From the NCBI RefSeq assembly GCF_003428335.1, contig NZ_CP031704.1, positions 4,848,071-4,912,070 of the forward strand: a stretch of DNA of 64,000 nucleotides. Reading direction: 5' to 3'. The position numbers and the translations under genes were made by a program. Each line of letters opens with the position of its first letter. Position 1 is the stretch's first letter. The DNA comes from Solimonas sp. K1W22B-7 (GTDB lineage Bacteria; Pseudomonadota; Gammaproteobacteria; Nevskiales; Nevskiaceae). Below the pieces are notes generated by a model. The model was not told where the DNA came from. It ran no database searches and saw only the letters and a list, made by a program, of their open reading frames with translations. Below are positions 8,716 to 17,138 of the stretch, in pieces.

Positions 8716-9813
8716 ATGAGCCTGGCGCAGAGCGAGACCGCGGGAGCGCTCCGCGCGGACGGCGGCCTGACGGTCGGGGACAGGCCCCAGCCCAGGCTGT
8801 CGCCCATCCCGAACTGGAATGTGCGTCACGGCATTGCCGGCGTCCGGCGTCTCGCGCAACTGGCCGGGGAACAGGGCATGGCACTGGAGACCTGCCTCGA
8901 CGGCACTGGAATCGCGCCGGCCATGCTGGACGGCGACGAGGTGGACATCCTGGTCGAGCAGGAGATCCGGCTCATCCGCAAGCTGCTGCTCGCGCTGCCG
9001 CAGGCCCGCGGCATGGGCCTGGACCTCGGCCTGCGCCACCAGCTCACCGACTTCGGGATCTGGGGCTATGCACTGATCAGCAGCCGCACGCTGCGCGAAG
9101 CCTTCCAGGTCTGCCTGCGCTACATCGACCTCTGCTGCGTCTTCGGCAAGCTGGCCTGCGAGGAATCCGGCGGCGAGGTACGGGTCCGCTTCGACTACGA
9201 CCAGGTTCCGGCCGACATCCGGCCGTTCGTCGTCGAGCGCGATGCCGGAGCGATCGCCGCCGTGCAGCGCCAGATCTGCGGCGTCGCCCTGCCGCTGCGT
9301 CACGTCGATCTGGCCTACCCCCGGCCCGCGCATGCCGCACGCCTTGCCGCCCATTTCGGCCTGCAGCCGCGATACGACGCCCCGGGCAGCATGCTGGTGG
9401 TGGCTTCGCAGGTCTTCGACCAGCCGCTGCCGCAGGCCAACGACGCCACCCTGCGCATGTGCGATGCCGAGTGCCGCAAGCTGCTGGCGCGGCGCCAGGC
9501 GTACAGCGGCGTCGCGGCCAGGGTGCGCGACATCATCCTGCGCTGTCCCGCCGAGGCGCTGGACATGGAGGCCGTCGCCGCCAGACTCTGCATGACCGGC
9601 CGCACCCTGCGCCGCCATCTTTCCGAGCAAGGCACCACCTTCCGCGCATTGCGCGACGAAGTGCTGCAGATGCTGGCCGAAGAACTGCTTCGTACCACAC
9701 CGATGAAACTCGACGAAGTGGCCGAACGCCTGGGCTACTCCGACTCGGCTGCGTTCAGCCATGCCTTCAAGCGCTGGAAGGGCGTCGCGCCACGGGCACT
9801 GGGCCGCAGCTGA
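8716..9813 (+). CDS. AraC family transcriptional activator with Arabinose_bd-type N domain (VirS/OruR-like)
   Basis: The 365-residue protein has an N-terminal effector domain of the OruR/VirS type (LEQEIRLIRKLLLALPQARG through FGLQPRYDAPGSMLVV, residues about 30-235) and a C-terminal AraC DNA-binding domain (about 265-360) with two helix-turn-helix units: EAVAARLCMTGRTLRRHL and LDEVAERLGYSDSAAFSHAF. Regulators of this type activate lipid and alkane catabolic operons. It follows the acyl-CoA synthetase by 43 bp on the same strand and precedes the NMO gene. AraC proteins bind tandem half-sites about 21 bp apart, and such an element occurs before two cluster genes (9868-9893 and 13390-13415). 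It is therefore the best candidate regulator. Confidence 0.88.
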   Translation: MSLAQSETAGALRADGGLTVGDRPQPRLSPIPNWNVRHGIAGVRRLAQLAGEQGMALETCLDGTGIAPAMLDGDEVDILVEQEIRLIRKLLLALPQARGMGLDLGLRHQLTDFGIWGYALISSRTLREAFQVCLRYIDLCCVFGKLACEESGGEVRVRFDYDQVPADIRPFVVERDAGAIAAVQRQICGVALPLRHVDLAYPRPAHAARLAAHFGLQPRYDAPGSMLVVASQVFDQPLPQANDATLRMCDAECRKLLARRQAYSGVAARVRDIILRCPAEALDMEAVAARLCMTGRTLRRHLSEQGTTFRALRDEVLQMLAEELLRTTPMKLDEVAERLGYSDSAAFSHAFKRWKGVAPRALGRS

Positions 9814-9867
9814 GGCGAAGACGGGGGCGCGGCGGGAACGGATCCGGCGACGGGTTCCGCACCACGC

Positions 9868-9893
9868 TGTCCGCTCCTGACAAACGCCTGTCC
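9868..9893 (+). promoter_or_regulatory. Candidate AraC-type operator upstream of the NMO-like gene
   Basis: Two direct TGTCC half-sites at 9868-9872 and 9889-9893 are spaced exactly 21 bp, two helical turns. The downstream half is part of the 14-mer ACAAACGCCTGTCC (9880-9893), which recurs with the same geometry upstream of the DUF1302 gene. It lies 77 bp before the NMO start. No clear -10 was identified. Confidence 0.5.
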
Positions 9894-9970
9894 CCGTTGC
9901 GCATTCAGGCGGCCGCCCGGCCGGGTCACAGTACGCACCTGCAGCCGTATCGCATGCCGGGAGAATCCTG

Positions 9971-10723
9971 ATGGCGCTGCCACCGTTGCTGTGCGACAAG
10001 CTCGTCCTGCCCGTCGTCGCTGCGCCGATGGTCGGCGCCTCCAGCCCCGCGCTCGTCACCGAACAGTGCAAGGCCGGCATCATTGGCGCCTTCCCGGCAC
10101 TCGACGCGCCGTCGGAGCCCGCGCTCGAACAATGGCTGCAGCGCATCAGCATCGGGCTGGCGGTGGAGCGCGCCGCGCACCCCGGCAAGAAAGTCGCTCC
10201 CTTTGCGGTCGAGCAGATCGTGCATCCGGCCAACCCGCGCCTGCGGCGCGATGTCGATCTTTGCGCGAAATACCGCGTGCCGATCCTGATCACCTCCCTG
10301 CAGTCGCCCGGAAACGTGGTCGAGGCCGTGCACCGCTACGGTGGCCTGGTGTTTCACGCGGTCACCAGCATCGGGCAGGCCCGGCACGCGATCGAGGCGG
10401 GCGTCGATGGCCTGATCCTGGCCTGCGGTGCGGGCCGGCGGTCGCCGTTCGCGCTGGTGCCGGAGTTGCGCGGCTTCTACGATGGCCTGATCGTGCTTTC
10501 CTGCGCCATCACCAGCGGCGAGGCGATCCTCGCGGCGCTGGCGATCGGCGCCGATCTCGCCTGCGTCGGCCCCCGCGCCATCGCCACGCAGCAAACCCCT
10601 GCGCTGCCCGGCCGCAGCATCAGCGGCGCCGGCTTCGATGCCGACACGCTGCCGACCGGAGAACGGGTCGCACGACTGGCCGGGGACTACCAGGCGGCGC
10701 GGGCACGACTGCTCGCCGCCTGA
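9971..10723 (+). CDS. Nitronate monooxygenase / 2-nitropropane dioxygenase-like flavoprotein
   Basis: The 250-residue protein shows the FMN-binding TIM-barrel pattern of the NMO family: LPVVAAPMVGASSPALV at the N-terminus, GIIGAFPAL, FHAVTSIGQARHAIEAGVDGLILAC and GADLACVGPRAIAT near the end. It is short compared with the usual 320-350 residues, and the common GGHxG loop is replaced by GAGRRSP, so it is a divergent member. Related enzymes oxidise nitronates or act as enone reductases; the substrate here is unknown. The upstream 157 bp hold the candidate AraC operator. The gene converges on the DUF1302 gene with only 24 bp between stops. Confidence 0.8.
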   Translation: MALPPLLCDKLVLPVVAAPMVGASSPALVTEQCKAGIIGAFPALDAPSEPALEQWLQRISIGLAVERAAHPGKKVAPFAVEQIVHPANPRLRRDVDLCAKYRVPILITSLQSPGNVVEAVHRYGGLVFHAVTSIGQARHAIEAGVDGLILACGAGRRSPFALVPELRGFYDGLIVLSCAITSGEAILAALAIGADLACVGPRAIATQQTPALPGRSISGAGFDADTLPTGERVARLAGDYQAARARLLAA

Positions 10724-10747
10724 GCCGGATACGTCCCGGCGGATTCC

Positions 10748-13303
10748 TCAGATCTGGTAGCGGACGGAGATGCGCGCGTTGTCGCGGTCGCGCAGCTGGT
10801 TGGCCTGGCCACCGCCGCCGAACATCTGGTAGCCCAGGTTGAAGGACCACTGCGACTTGTAGCGCACCTCCACGCTGGCATCCAGAATCCTGCGCCCCTC
10901 GACGAAGTTGGAGGCCAGTCCCGGCGAGTGGCCGTAGATGTCGTGCTTCCAGATGATGGTCGGCGCGAGGCTGATGGCGGGCAGGATCGACTCGTAGCGG
11001 ACCTGGTGCACCATCGCGTAGCCGCCGGACCATTCGGTGGGATACAGGTCCCGGTCCTGCTGGTGCGGATTGAAGCGCAGGCCGTCCGGCCCATAGGAGC
11101 AGGCCGGGTTGGTCGAGCAGGCCTGGCGCGAGCGGTCGGCGCCGGAACCGTCGGCACCGGCACTGGCATGGTAGAAGATGCCGGGGCCTTCGAGCTGCAG
11201 CACGTCCAGCGGCGGCAGGTCGGGCACCCAGCGCGCACCGACCTCGAACAGCGAGATCACCTGGTCGCAGCCCATCAGCTTGCAGGCCAGGTCCGTGGCG
11301 CTGGAGATGTAGGTCGCGCCGAGATCGAACTGGAAAGTGTCGAAGTTCTCCCAGCCGCGGATGTACGAGCCCGCAGGGTTGTCGCCCAGTTCGTAGCCGC
11401 GGTAGGGCACGATGAACGAGGGAAACAGGCGCCCCGCGCCGGGCAGGTGGCCGATGATCAGGTCATAGGTGTCGCGGTAGGCCCCCAGGGTGCCGTCGGC
11501 GTCGATGACGAAGTCGCTGGAGCCGTAGGTGCCCGGAGTGCCGTCCGGCTGGATCCCCAGTCCCGTCCGCACGCCGGCCGCGGCCAGCAACTGCGCCAGT
11601 TGCTCCGGCAGCAGGCCGGTGAGGTCGCCGTTGCCGGTGCCGGTGCAGCCCGCATCCGGCTTGTGGCAGTTGCCCAGCGCGCCATAGGAAGCAAACCCCA
11701 GGTCCACGACCGCAACCTGCAGGGGCTCGTCGGGCCGGTAGACCATCTCGCCCTGCAGGGCGATCGCGCCGAGCGTGGTGTTGAAGCTGAGACCGAGCAT
11801 GCGGATGTCTTCGGGATACTCGAAGAAGGCCTGCGACTGATCGAAATTGGTGGAATCGTCCGTGGCGCCTTCCGGATCGTTGAACTGCAGGCCGAGCAGC
11901 GCGTGCAGCAGGGGCACGTCGGGGCAATCGCGCAGATAGTCCAGCGTGCTGGTGGTGTTCCGGCTGCAGGTGGCGGGTGCCGAAATCAGGCTGATCATGG
12001 GCACGCGCGCGTGGTACTGCGCGTAGTACAGGCCGATCTCGGTGCCGTCGTTGAGCCAGTCGGCGTAGTACCGGAGCTGCAGGCCGAACTGGCCCCAGGT
12101 ACTGGGCTCGCGATCCCGCAGGCGCCGGATCGAACCGCTGGTGTTGGTGACACCGGACAGCGGATTGTCGAGCAGCAGCGCGAGGTTCTCCGGATCGTCG
12201 GGGCCCTGGCCGAAGCCGAGGTTGATGTGCTGCGCACCGGCGTCCCGGGTGCCGATGTTGGCGAAGGAGTAGAACGACCCCGGCGCCGGGGTTTCCAGCG
12301 GCTGCCACTCCAGTTGGTAGAAGCCCGACAGCGAGGCGCCTTCGAACAGCTCGGTCGCCAGCGTCACCATGTTGAGCGGCTCGAACACCTCGTCCAGCGT
12401 GCCGCCGACGCGGAACAGGTTGTTGGCATTGGCCGGGTTGATGACGTTGAGCGAGTCGAAATACATGACGGTGGACTCGCCCCAGTTGACCAGCTGACGG
12501 CCGATCTTGAAGCTCAGGTTCTTCTCCTCCCAGGGCAGCGGGACGGTGCCGTAGAGGTTGGCCTCGAGCAGCTGGAAGCCCTCGCCGATCTCGCGCAGGG
12601 TCTCCTTGTCGCTGCGCGGGCTGTGCACCACGCCGCCGCGCGAGTACACCAGGCCGCAGGGGCCACCGCCGGGATTGCGCTCCGCCGGACAGGGGCGGGA
12701 ATCGTTGCGCACCACCACCGTCGGGATGGCCGGCGTCAGCGGCCCCAGGGTGCGCAGCAGTTCGGTGCCCGGCCTGGAGACGGTGCCGACCTCGTCGAGG
12801 TTCTGGCGGTTGATCTGGTTGGGGTGATACTCGGTGAAGTCCTTGTTGACCAGGTCATGGAAGTACAGGCCACGGACGAACAGGCCGAAATCGCCAAAGC
12901 TGAGCGTGAGGTCCTGGGTCAGCTTCAGCGGCGCCTGCGTCAGGTCGCCCTTGTCGTAGTTGAGATTGCCCTGGTCGGTATTGCTGGTCGCGGCACCGGG
13001 TGCCTGCGCCAGCCGCTCAGCCATGAACGTCTGCTCGCGGAACACGCCCTGGCAGCCGCTCCAGTAGAGCTTGCCGTCGACGCGGCCGCAGAGATCCGGG
13101 TTGATGCTGCCCTTGCCCAGCAGGTCGCTGGCCTGGGATTCGAGACGCACCGCAGCGCCCGCGGTCAGCGAGCTGTTGGACACGATACTGATGCTGTCGT
13201 CGCCCCAGGGAATTTCAAAAGTGAGCGCGCTGGCTTCGCCGGCATGCAGGCCCAGCGCAGCCAGAAAAGCCGCGATGCCCCGCGGCAGGGTTCCCTTGAC
13301 CAT
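10748..13303 (-). CDS. DUF1302 family outer-membrane beta-barrel protein
   Basis: This large protein (851 residues) has an N-terminal signal peptide (MVKGTLPRGIAAFLAALGLH, cleavage near GEASA) followed by TFEIPWGDDSISIVSNSSLTAG, the typical DUF1302 opening. The rest is rich in alternating aromatic and polar residues and ends in an outer-membrane-type strand (NARISVRYQI, with aromatic and hydrophobic C-terminal residues). The length is in the upper range for the family. DUF1302 and DUF1329 proteins occur together and are thought to move hydrophobic substrates through the outer membrane; a DUF1329 gene is at 1-1332. Its promoter region carries the same 21-bp-spaced element as the NMO-like gene, suggesting co-regulation by the AraC protein. 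Confidence 0.88.
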   Translation of the reverse strand: MVKGTLPRGIAAFLAALGLHAGEASALTFEIPWGDDSISIVSNSSLTAGAAVRLESQASDLLGKGSINPDLCGRVDGKLYWSGCQGVFREQTFMAERLAQAPGAATSNTDQGNLNYDKGDLTQAPLKLTQDLTLSFGDFGLFVRGLYFHDLVNKDFTEYHPNQINRQNLDEVGTVSRPGTELLRTLGPLTPAIPTVVVRNDSRPCPAERNPGGGPCGLVYSRGGVVHSPRSDKETLREIGEGFQLLEANLYGTVPLPWEEKNLSFKIGRQLVNWGESTVMYFDSLNVINPANANNLFRVGGTLDEVFEPLNMVTLATELFEGASLSGFYQLEWQPLETPAPGSFYSFANIGTRDAGAQHINLGFGQGPDDPENLALLLDNPLSGVTNTSGSIRRLRDREPSTWGQFGLQLRYYADWLNDGTEIGLYYAQYHARVPMISLISAPATCSRNTTSTLDYLRDCPDVPLLHALLGLQFNDPEGATDDSTNFDQSQAFFEYPEDIRMLGLSFNTTLGAIALQGEMVYRPDEPLQVAVVDLGFASYGALGNCHKPDAGCTGTGNGDLTGLLPEQLAQLLAAAGVRTGLGIQPDGTPGTYGSSDFVIDADGTLGAYRDTYDLIIGHLPGAGRLFPSFIVPYRGYELGDNPAGSYIRGWENFDTFQFDLGATYISSATDLACKLMGCDQVISLFEVGARWVPDLPPLDVLQLEGPGIFYHASAGADGSGADRSRQACSTNPACSYGPDGLRFNPHQQDRDLYPTEWSGGYAMVHQVRYESILPAISLAPTIIWKHDIYGHSPGLASNFVEGRRILDASVEVRYKSQWSFNLGYQMFGGGGQANQLRDRDNARISVRYQI

Positions 13304-13389
13304 GATGCCTCTCCCCGACCTGCTCCGAAGCTGATTCCGCCTCGGGGGCGAACATAGGCGGGGCCTGCGGGAATATCCCGTATCGTTGA

Positions 13390-13415
13390 GGACAGGCGTT
13401 TGTTAATTCAGGACA
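13390..13415 (-). promoter_or_regulatory. Candidate AraC-type operator upstream of the DUF1302 gene
   Basis: On the minus strand, TGTCC half-sites at 13415-13411 and 13394-13390 are spaced exactly 21 bp, and the downstream half belongs to the same 14-mer found at 9880-9893. It lies 86 bp before the DUF1302 start, a distance close to the 77 bp at the NMO gene. About 20 of 26 positions match between the two copies. Confidence 0.5.
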
Positions 13416-13513
13416 TGCGATTCACCGCAACAGCGGCCGCTCCAGTGACTTTCCAGCGAAGTCCGGACCGCACGCGGCACCCCGCTGCCCGCTTTCGACA
13501 GAGAAGTCCGCCA

Positions 13514-13561
13514 TTGTTATAAAATAATTAATTTAATTTAAATATTTATATTTTTAATCAA
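13514..13561. other. AT-rich tract in the DUF1302 / histidine kinase intergenic region (13304-13749)
   Basis: The 446-bp gap between divergent genes contains the operator at 13390-13415 and then this nearly pure A/T block of about 48 bp (TAAAATAATTAATTT...) in otherwise very GC-rich DNA. It could be an UP element, a curved silencer-binding region or an easily melted site. A weak extended -10 (TGCTACAGT, 13703-13711) lies 39 bp before the kinase ATG. No other gene is visible in the gap. Confidence 0.4.
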
Positions 13562-13749
13562 GAGCCGGCCGCGGCTATTTACCGCGTCCACGCTTGGCCT
13601 TCGGCCCGGCGGAGCACTCAGGCTACAGCCGGTGCCCGACGGCATGCTTCAAATTTCACCCGCTGCCAGGTTCCGGGCGTTATCCAGCCGCACACGGGAC
13701 CTTGCTACAGTGGGCGGCATCCCTCCACCGGAAGCATGCTTTCCGCGCC

Positions 13750-16104
13750 ATGAACGGCTACCTGGTTCGCGTTGCCGTGCTGACCGCCGCTTACGCCCTC
13801 GCGGGGCGCCTGGGCCTGCTGCTGGCGATCCCCCCGGGATATGCCACCGCGATCTGGCCGGCCGCGGGCGTGGCACTGGCCGGACTGATGTTGCTGGGCC
13901 GCCAGCACTGGCCGGGCGTGCTGCTGGGCTCCTTCATCGTCAACGTCTCCACGTCCTGGGACGGCGGCAGCGCCGCGCTGGTGGCGCGCTCGCTGTCGAT
14001 CGCCGGTGCCATCGCAGCGGGCGCGACGCTGCAAGCGTTGCTGGGCGAATGGCTGGTGCGCCGCTACGTCGGCTACCGCAACATCCTCACCCAGGAAACC
14101 GAGGCCGTGCGGCTGCTGCTGCTCGGCGGGCCGCTCAGTTGCGTCGTCAATGCGCTGATCGGGCCATGGACCCTGTGGTTCGCGGGCCTCATCGCGACGC
14201 CGGCCCTGCTGTTCAACATGTGGACCTGGTGGGTGGGCGATTCCATCGGCGTGCTGATCTTCGTGCCGCTGATCTGCGCCTGGACGCTGCGACCGATCCG
14301 GACCTGGATCCGGCAGCAACTGGCGCTGACCCTGCCGCTGCTGCTGCTGGTGGTGCTGGTGGTCATCCTGTTCTTCTCCGCCAGCGCCCGCGAGGAGCAG
14401 CGCATCCGCTCCGGGTTCGAGCAGCAGGCACAGCAGGTCTCCGAGAACTTCGAGCGGCAGTGGAGCAACCGCCTGCTGACGATGGACGCGATCCGCGGCT
14501 TCTATGCCGCGTCCAGCGCGGTCGACGCACGCGAGTTCCACCTGTTCGTCGAAAAGCTGCTGCTCACCCAGCCCGGCCTCCAGGCCCTCGAATTCCTGCC
14601 GCGGGTGACGCAGGCCGAGCGCGCGGGCTTCGAGCAGGCCATGCGCGCGGCGGGCGACCCCGACTTCGCCATCCGCGAAGCGGGGCCCGACGGGCACCTG
14701 CGGGTGGCTGCGGCGCGGGAGCACTACTACCCCATCGTCTTCATCGAGCCGCCCGGCGCCGTGCGCGGCGTGGCCGGCTTCGACCTGGCCTCGGAGGCCC
14801 TGCGCAACGACACCCTGCAGCGGGCGGTGAAAAGCGGGCGCTCCGCGGTCTCGGCACAGCTGCGGCTGATTCACCCGATCGATGCCCAGGGCCTGCTGGT
14901 GATGACGCCGCTGTTCCGCGGCACCATGGACTACCCGTCCGCCGAGGCGCGCGAGCAGAACCTTGTCGGCGTGGCGCTGGCGGTGTTCCGCATCGACGCC
15001 ATGGTGCAGGCCGCGATCGGCAACCTGGACGCAACCGGCATCCGCTTCCGGCTGCTCGACCAGGGCGCGGCCCCGGCCGACAAGCTGCTGTTCGACAGCG
15101 GCCCGCCGCCGGGTGGCGGCGGGATCGCCATGTCCCATGCCGACACGCTGGAAGTGGGTGGACGCCACTGGCGCCTGGTCTTCGACCTGCCCGCGGCCTA
15201 CCTGGTGGAGCACCGCTCCTGGCAGACCTGGGGCCTGCTGGCCGCCGGGCTGGGACTCAGCGCCCTGCTGGCGCTGTTGCTGCTGGTGGTCCTGGCACGC
15301 CAGAGCCGGGTGCAGGAACTGGTCACCGAACGCACCGCGGAGCTGCAGAAGGCCGAGCTGCGGCTGATGCACTACGCCGCGGAGCTGGAGCGCAGCAACG
15401 CTGAGCTGCAGCAGTTCGCCTACGCCGCCTCGCATGACCTGCAGGCCCCGCTGCGCAGCATCATCGGCTTCTCGCAGATCCTGCAGCGCCAGTACAAGGG
15501 GCGGCTCGACGAGGATGCCGACGAGTTCCTGCAGTTCATCGGCAGCAGCGCGACACGCATGCAGGCCCTGATCCTGGACCTGCTGAGCCTGTCTCGCGTG
15601 GGCAGCGGCGAATTCATTTCCGGCGTGGTGGACCTGGAGGAAGTGCTGCAGCAGGCGCAACAGAACCTGCTCGCCGAGATCCAGGCCCGCGACGCGCTGC
15701 TGACGCATGAGCCGTTGCCGACGATCCGCGGCAACCGCGGCCAGGTCCTGCAGCTGCTGCAGAACCTGCTGGCCAATGCGATGAAGTTCCAGCGCTCCGG
15801 CGAGCGCCCGCGGGTTCAGGTCTCGGCCGAACGGGCCGGGTCGCAGTGGCGTCTGTCGGTACGCGACAACGGCATCGGCATCGCCCCGGAATTCCACGAG
15901 AGGATCTTCCAGATCTTCCAGCGCCTGCACACGATCGAGGAGTACGAAGGCACCGGCATCGGCCTGACGCTGTGCCGCAAGATCGTGGAGCGCCACGGCG
16001 GGCGCCTGTGGCTGGAGTCCAGCCCGGGCCAGGGCGCGACGTTCTTCTTCACCTTGCCGGCGGTGGACGCCGGCGACGAGGACCGCGCGCCCGACGAACC
16101 GTAG
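13750..16104 (+). CDS. Hybrid-free sensor histidine kinase with MASE1 and CHASE domains
   Basis: The 784-residue protein starts at ATG 13750; an upstream in-frame extension to 13594 lacks homology. Order: MASE1 membrane sensor (residues 1 to about 205, with GRLGLLLAIPPGYATAIWPA), a further TM helix, a periplasmic CHASE domain (about 250-430, including ALEFLPRV), a TM helix at about 491-518, HisKA with phospho-accepting His562 in SHDLQAPLR, and HATPase_c (about 660-780) with RDNGIGIAPEF, EGTGIGL and GATFFFTLP. No receiver domain or neighbouring response regulator is seen, so it is an orphan kinase. CHASE ligands include small hydrophobic or adenine-like molecules in other systems; the ligand here is unknown. 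Confidence 0.9.
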   Translation: MNGYLVRVAVLTAAYALAGRLGLLLAIPPGYATAIWPAAGVALAGLMLLGRQHWPGVLLGSFIVNVSTSWDGGSAALVARSLSIAGAIAAGATLQALLGEWLVRRYVGYRNILTQETEAVRLLLLGGPLSCVVNALIGPWTLWFAGLIATPALLFNMWTWWVGDSIGVLIFVPLICAWTLRPIRTWIRQQLALTLPLLLLVVLVVILFFSASAREEQRIRSGFEQQAQQVSENFERQWSNRLLTMDAIRGFYAASSAVDAREFHLFVEKLLLTQPGLQALEFLPRVTQAERAGFEQAMRAAGDPDFAIREAGPDGHLRVAAAREHYYPIVFIEPPGAVRGVAGFDLASEALRNDTLQRAVKSGRSAVSAQLRLIHPIDAQGLLVMTPLFRGTMDYPSAEAREQNLVGVALAVFRIDAMVQAAIGNLDATGIRFRLLDQGAAPADKLLFDSGPPPGGGGIAMSHADTLEVGGRHWRLVFDLPAAYLVEHRSWQTWGLLAAGLGLSALLALLLLVVLARQSRVQELVTERTAELQKAELRLMHYAAELERSNAELQQFAYAASHDLQAPLRSIIGFSQILQRQYKGRLDEDADEFLQFIGSSATRMQALILDLLSLSRVGSGEFISGVVDLEEVLQQAQQNLLAEIQARDALLTHEPLPTIRGNRGQVLQLLQNLLANAMKFQRSGERPRVQVSAERAGSQWRLSVRDNGIGIAPEFHERIFQIFQRLHTIEEYEGTGIGLTLCRKIVERHGGRLWLESSPGQGATFFFTLPAVDAGDEDRAPDEP

Positions 16105-16111
16105 GCGCCGG

Positions 16112-17029
16112 TCAGGCCAGTGTCAGCGCGAATCCCTGCCGCGGGAAATGCACGTGCAGCGTGCCCAGCCCCGGCTCCTTGCGCGCCACGATCCAGCGCT
16201 GCGGCATCACCGCCACCAGCGTTCCCGGTGTCGGCACCTGCCCGTAGTCGGTCGGCGTGACGCTGACCTCCCTGCCGATCAGCGCATCCTGGCGAAACGC
16301 TTCCGCGATCGGCCTGGGGCTGGCGTTGCCCGCGATCTCCAGCGCCTGCCGCGCGTCGATGTCGCTGCGCCGGCCATGACCGAAGGCCTTCATGCGATCG
16401 AGCCAGGCGATGGCCTTCGGGAAGGCATCGATCATGCGGGAGCCGCCCATGTCGCGGATGAACCACAGGCCATGGTAGGTGGAGAAATCGGCGTGATTGG
16501 GCTGCGGCCCGAACAGGAAATCCTGCTGCAGCCGCGACTCCAGGTCGGCCAGGTGCTGCAGCACGCGCGGCCGCGCGCCGCGGAAACCCACGCCCTTGAC
16601 GGTCGCCTTGCGGCCGATGTTGATGCGGTCGAGCACGAAGCGGCCGATATCCAGCAGCGACATCGACTCGCGGATCTTCTGGTTGAGCTTGCCGCTGCCG
16701 CCGGCCATCACGCAGGCCAAGAAGATTTCCAGGTCCACGGCCGCCACGTAGTCCTGCACCTCGGTGGAGCAGCTCTCCAGCGCCAGTTCCGGCTTGCCCG
16801 ACAGCGCGGCGATCTCGGCGGCGATGCTGCGGGAATCGCAGAACACATCGGCACCGATCTGGGCCACCGGAATCTTGCGATAGCCGCCGGCCAGCGCCGC
16901 CACCATCGGCCGCGGCGGCATCTCCCGCGTGGTCACCGACTGCCAGGGCAGGCCGGAGTAGCCGAGCATGGCGCGGATCTTTTCGGAGAACGGCGACAGC
17001 GGGTAGTGGTGCAGGATCAGATCGGACAC
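16112..17029 (-). CDS. Glutathione S-transferase family protein
   Basis: The 305-residue protein most likely starts at GTG 17029, giving VSDLILHHYPLSPFSEKIRA, the usual GST N-terminal thioredoxin-like opening. The open frame to 17176 upstream is Pro/Ala/Gly-rich and not family-like. The SPFSEK segment carries Ser where some classes have a catalytic Cys or Tyr. YRKIPVAQIGADVFCDSRSIAAEI matches the cis-Pro and glutathione-binding region. A helical C-terminal domain (about residues 85-220) follows, with an extra tail of about 85 residues beyond a standard GST. It converges on the kinase gene with 7 bp between stops. Substrate unknown. Confidence 0.82.
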   Translation of the reverse strand: MSDLILHHYPLSPFSEKIRAMLGYSGLPWQSVTTREMPPRPMVAALAGGYRKIPVAQIGADVFCDSRSIAAEIAALSGKPELALESCSTEVQDYVAAVDLEIFLACVMAGGSGKLNQKIRESMSLLDIGRFVLDRINIGRKATVKGVGFRGARPRVLQHLADLESRLQQDFLFGPQPNHADFSTYHGLWFIRDMGGSRMIDAFPKAIAWLDRMKAFGHGRRSDIDARQALEIAGNASPRPIAEAFRQDALIGREVSVTPTDYGQVPTPGTLVAVMPQRWIVARKEPGLGTLHVHFPRQGFALTLA

Positions 17030-17138
17030 GAGGGCTCCAACGGGATGTTCCAACGGGATGTGCGGGGCGGTGGCCGCTACTGTAGCGCCCTGCGCGCGGC
17101 CAGGTCCCCGGCGAAGGGGCCATGCTGCCCGGCCCGCA

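Noticed and set aside
10928-13357. 809-residue plus-strand frame opposite the DUF1302 gene
   Set aside because: Shadow frame; low-complexity composition and no start context, whereas the minus strand has a signal peptide and family pattern.
13705-15996. 763-residue minus-strand frame opposite the histidine kinase
   Set aside because: Shadow of a well-supported MASE1/CHASE/HisKA/HATPase gene.
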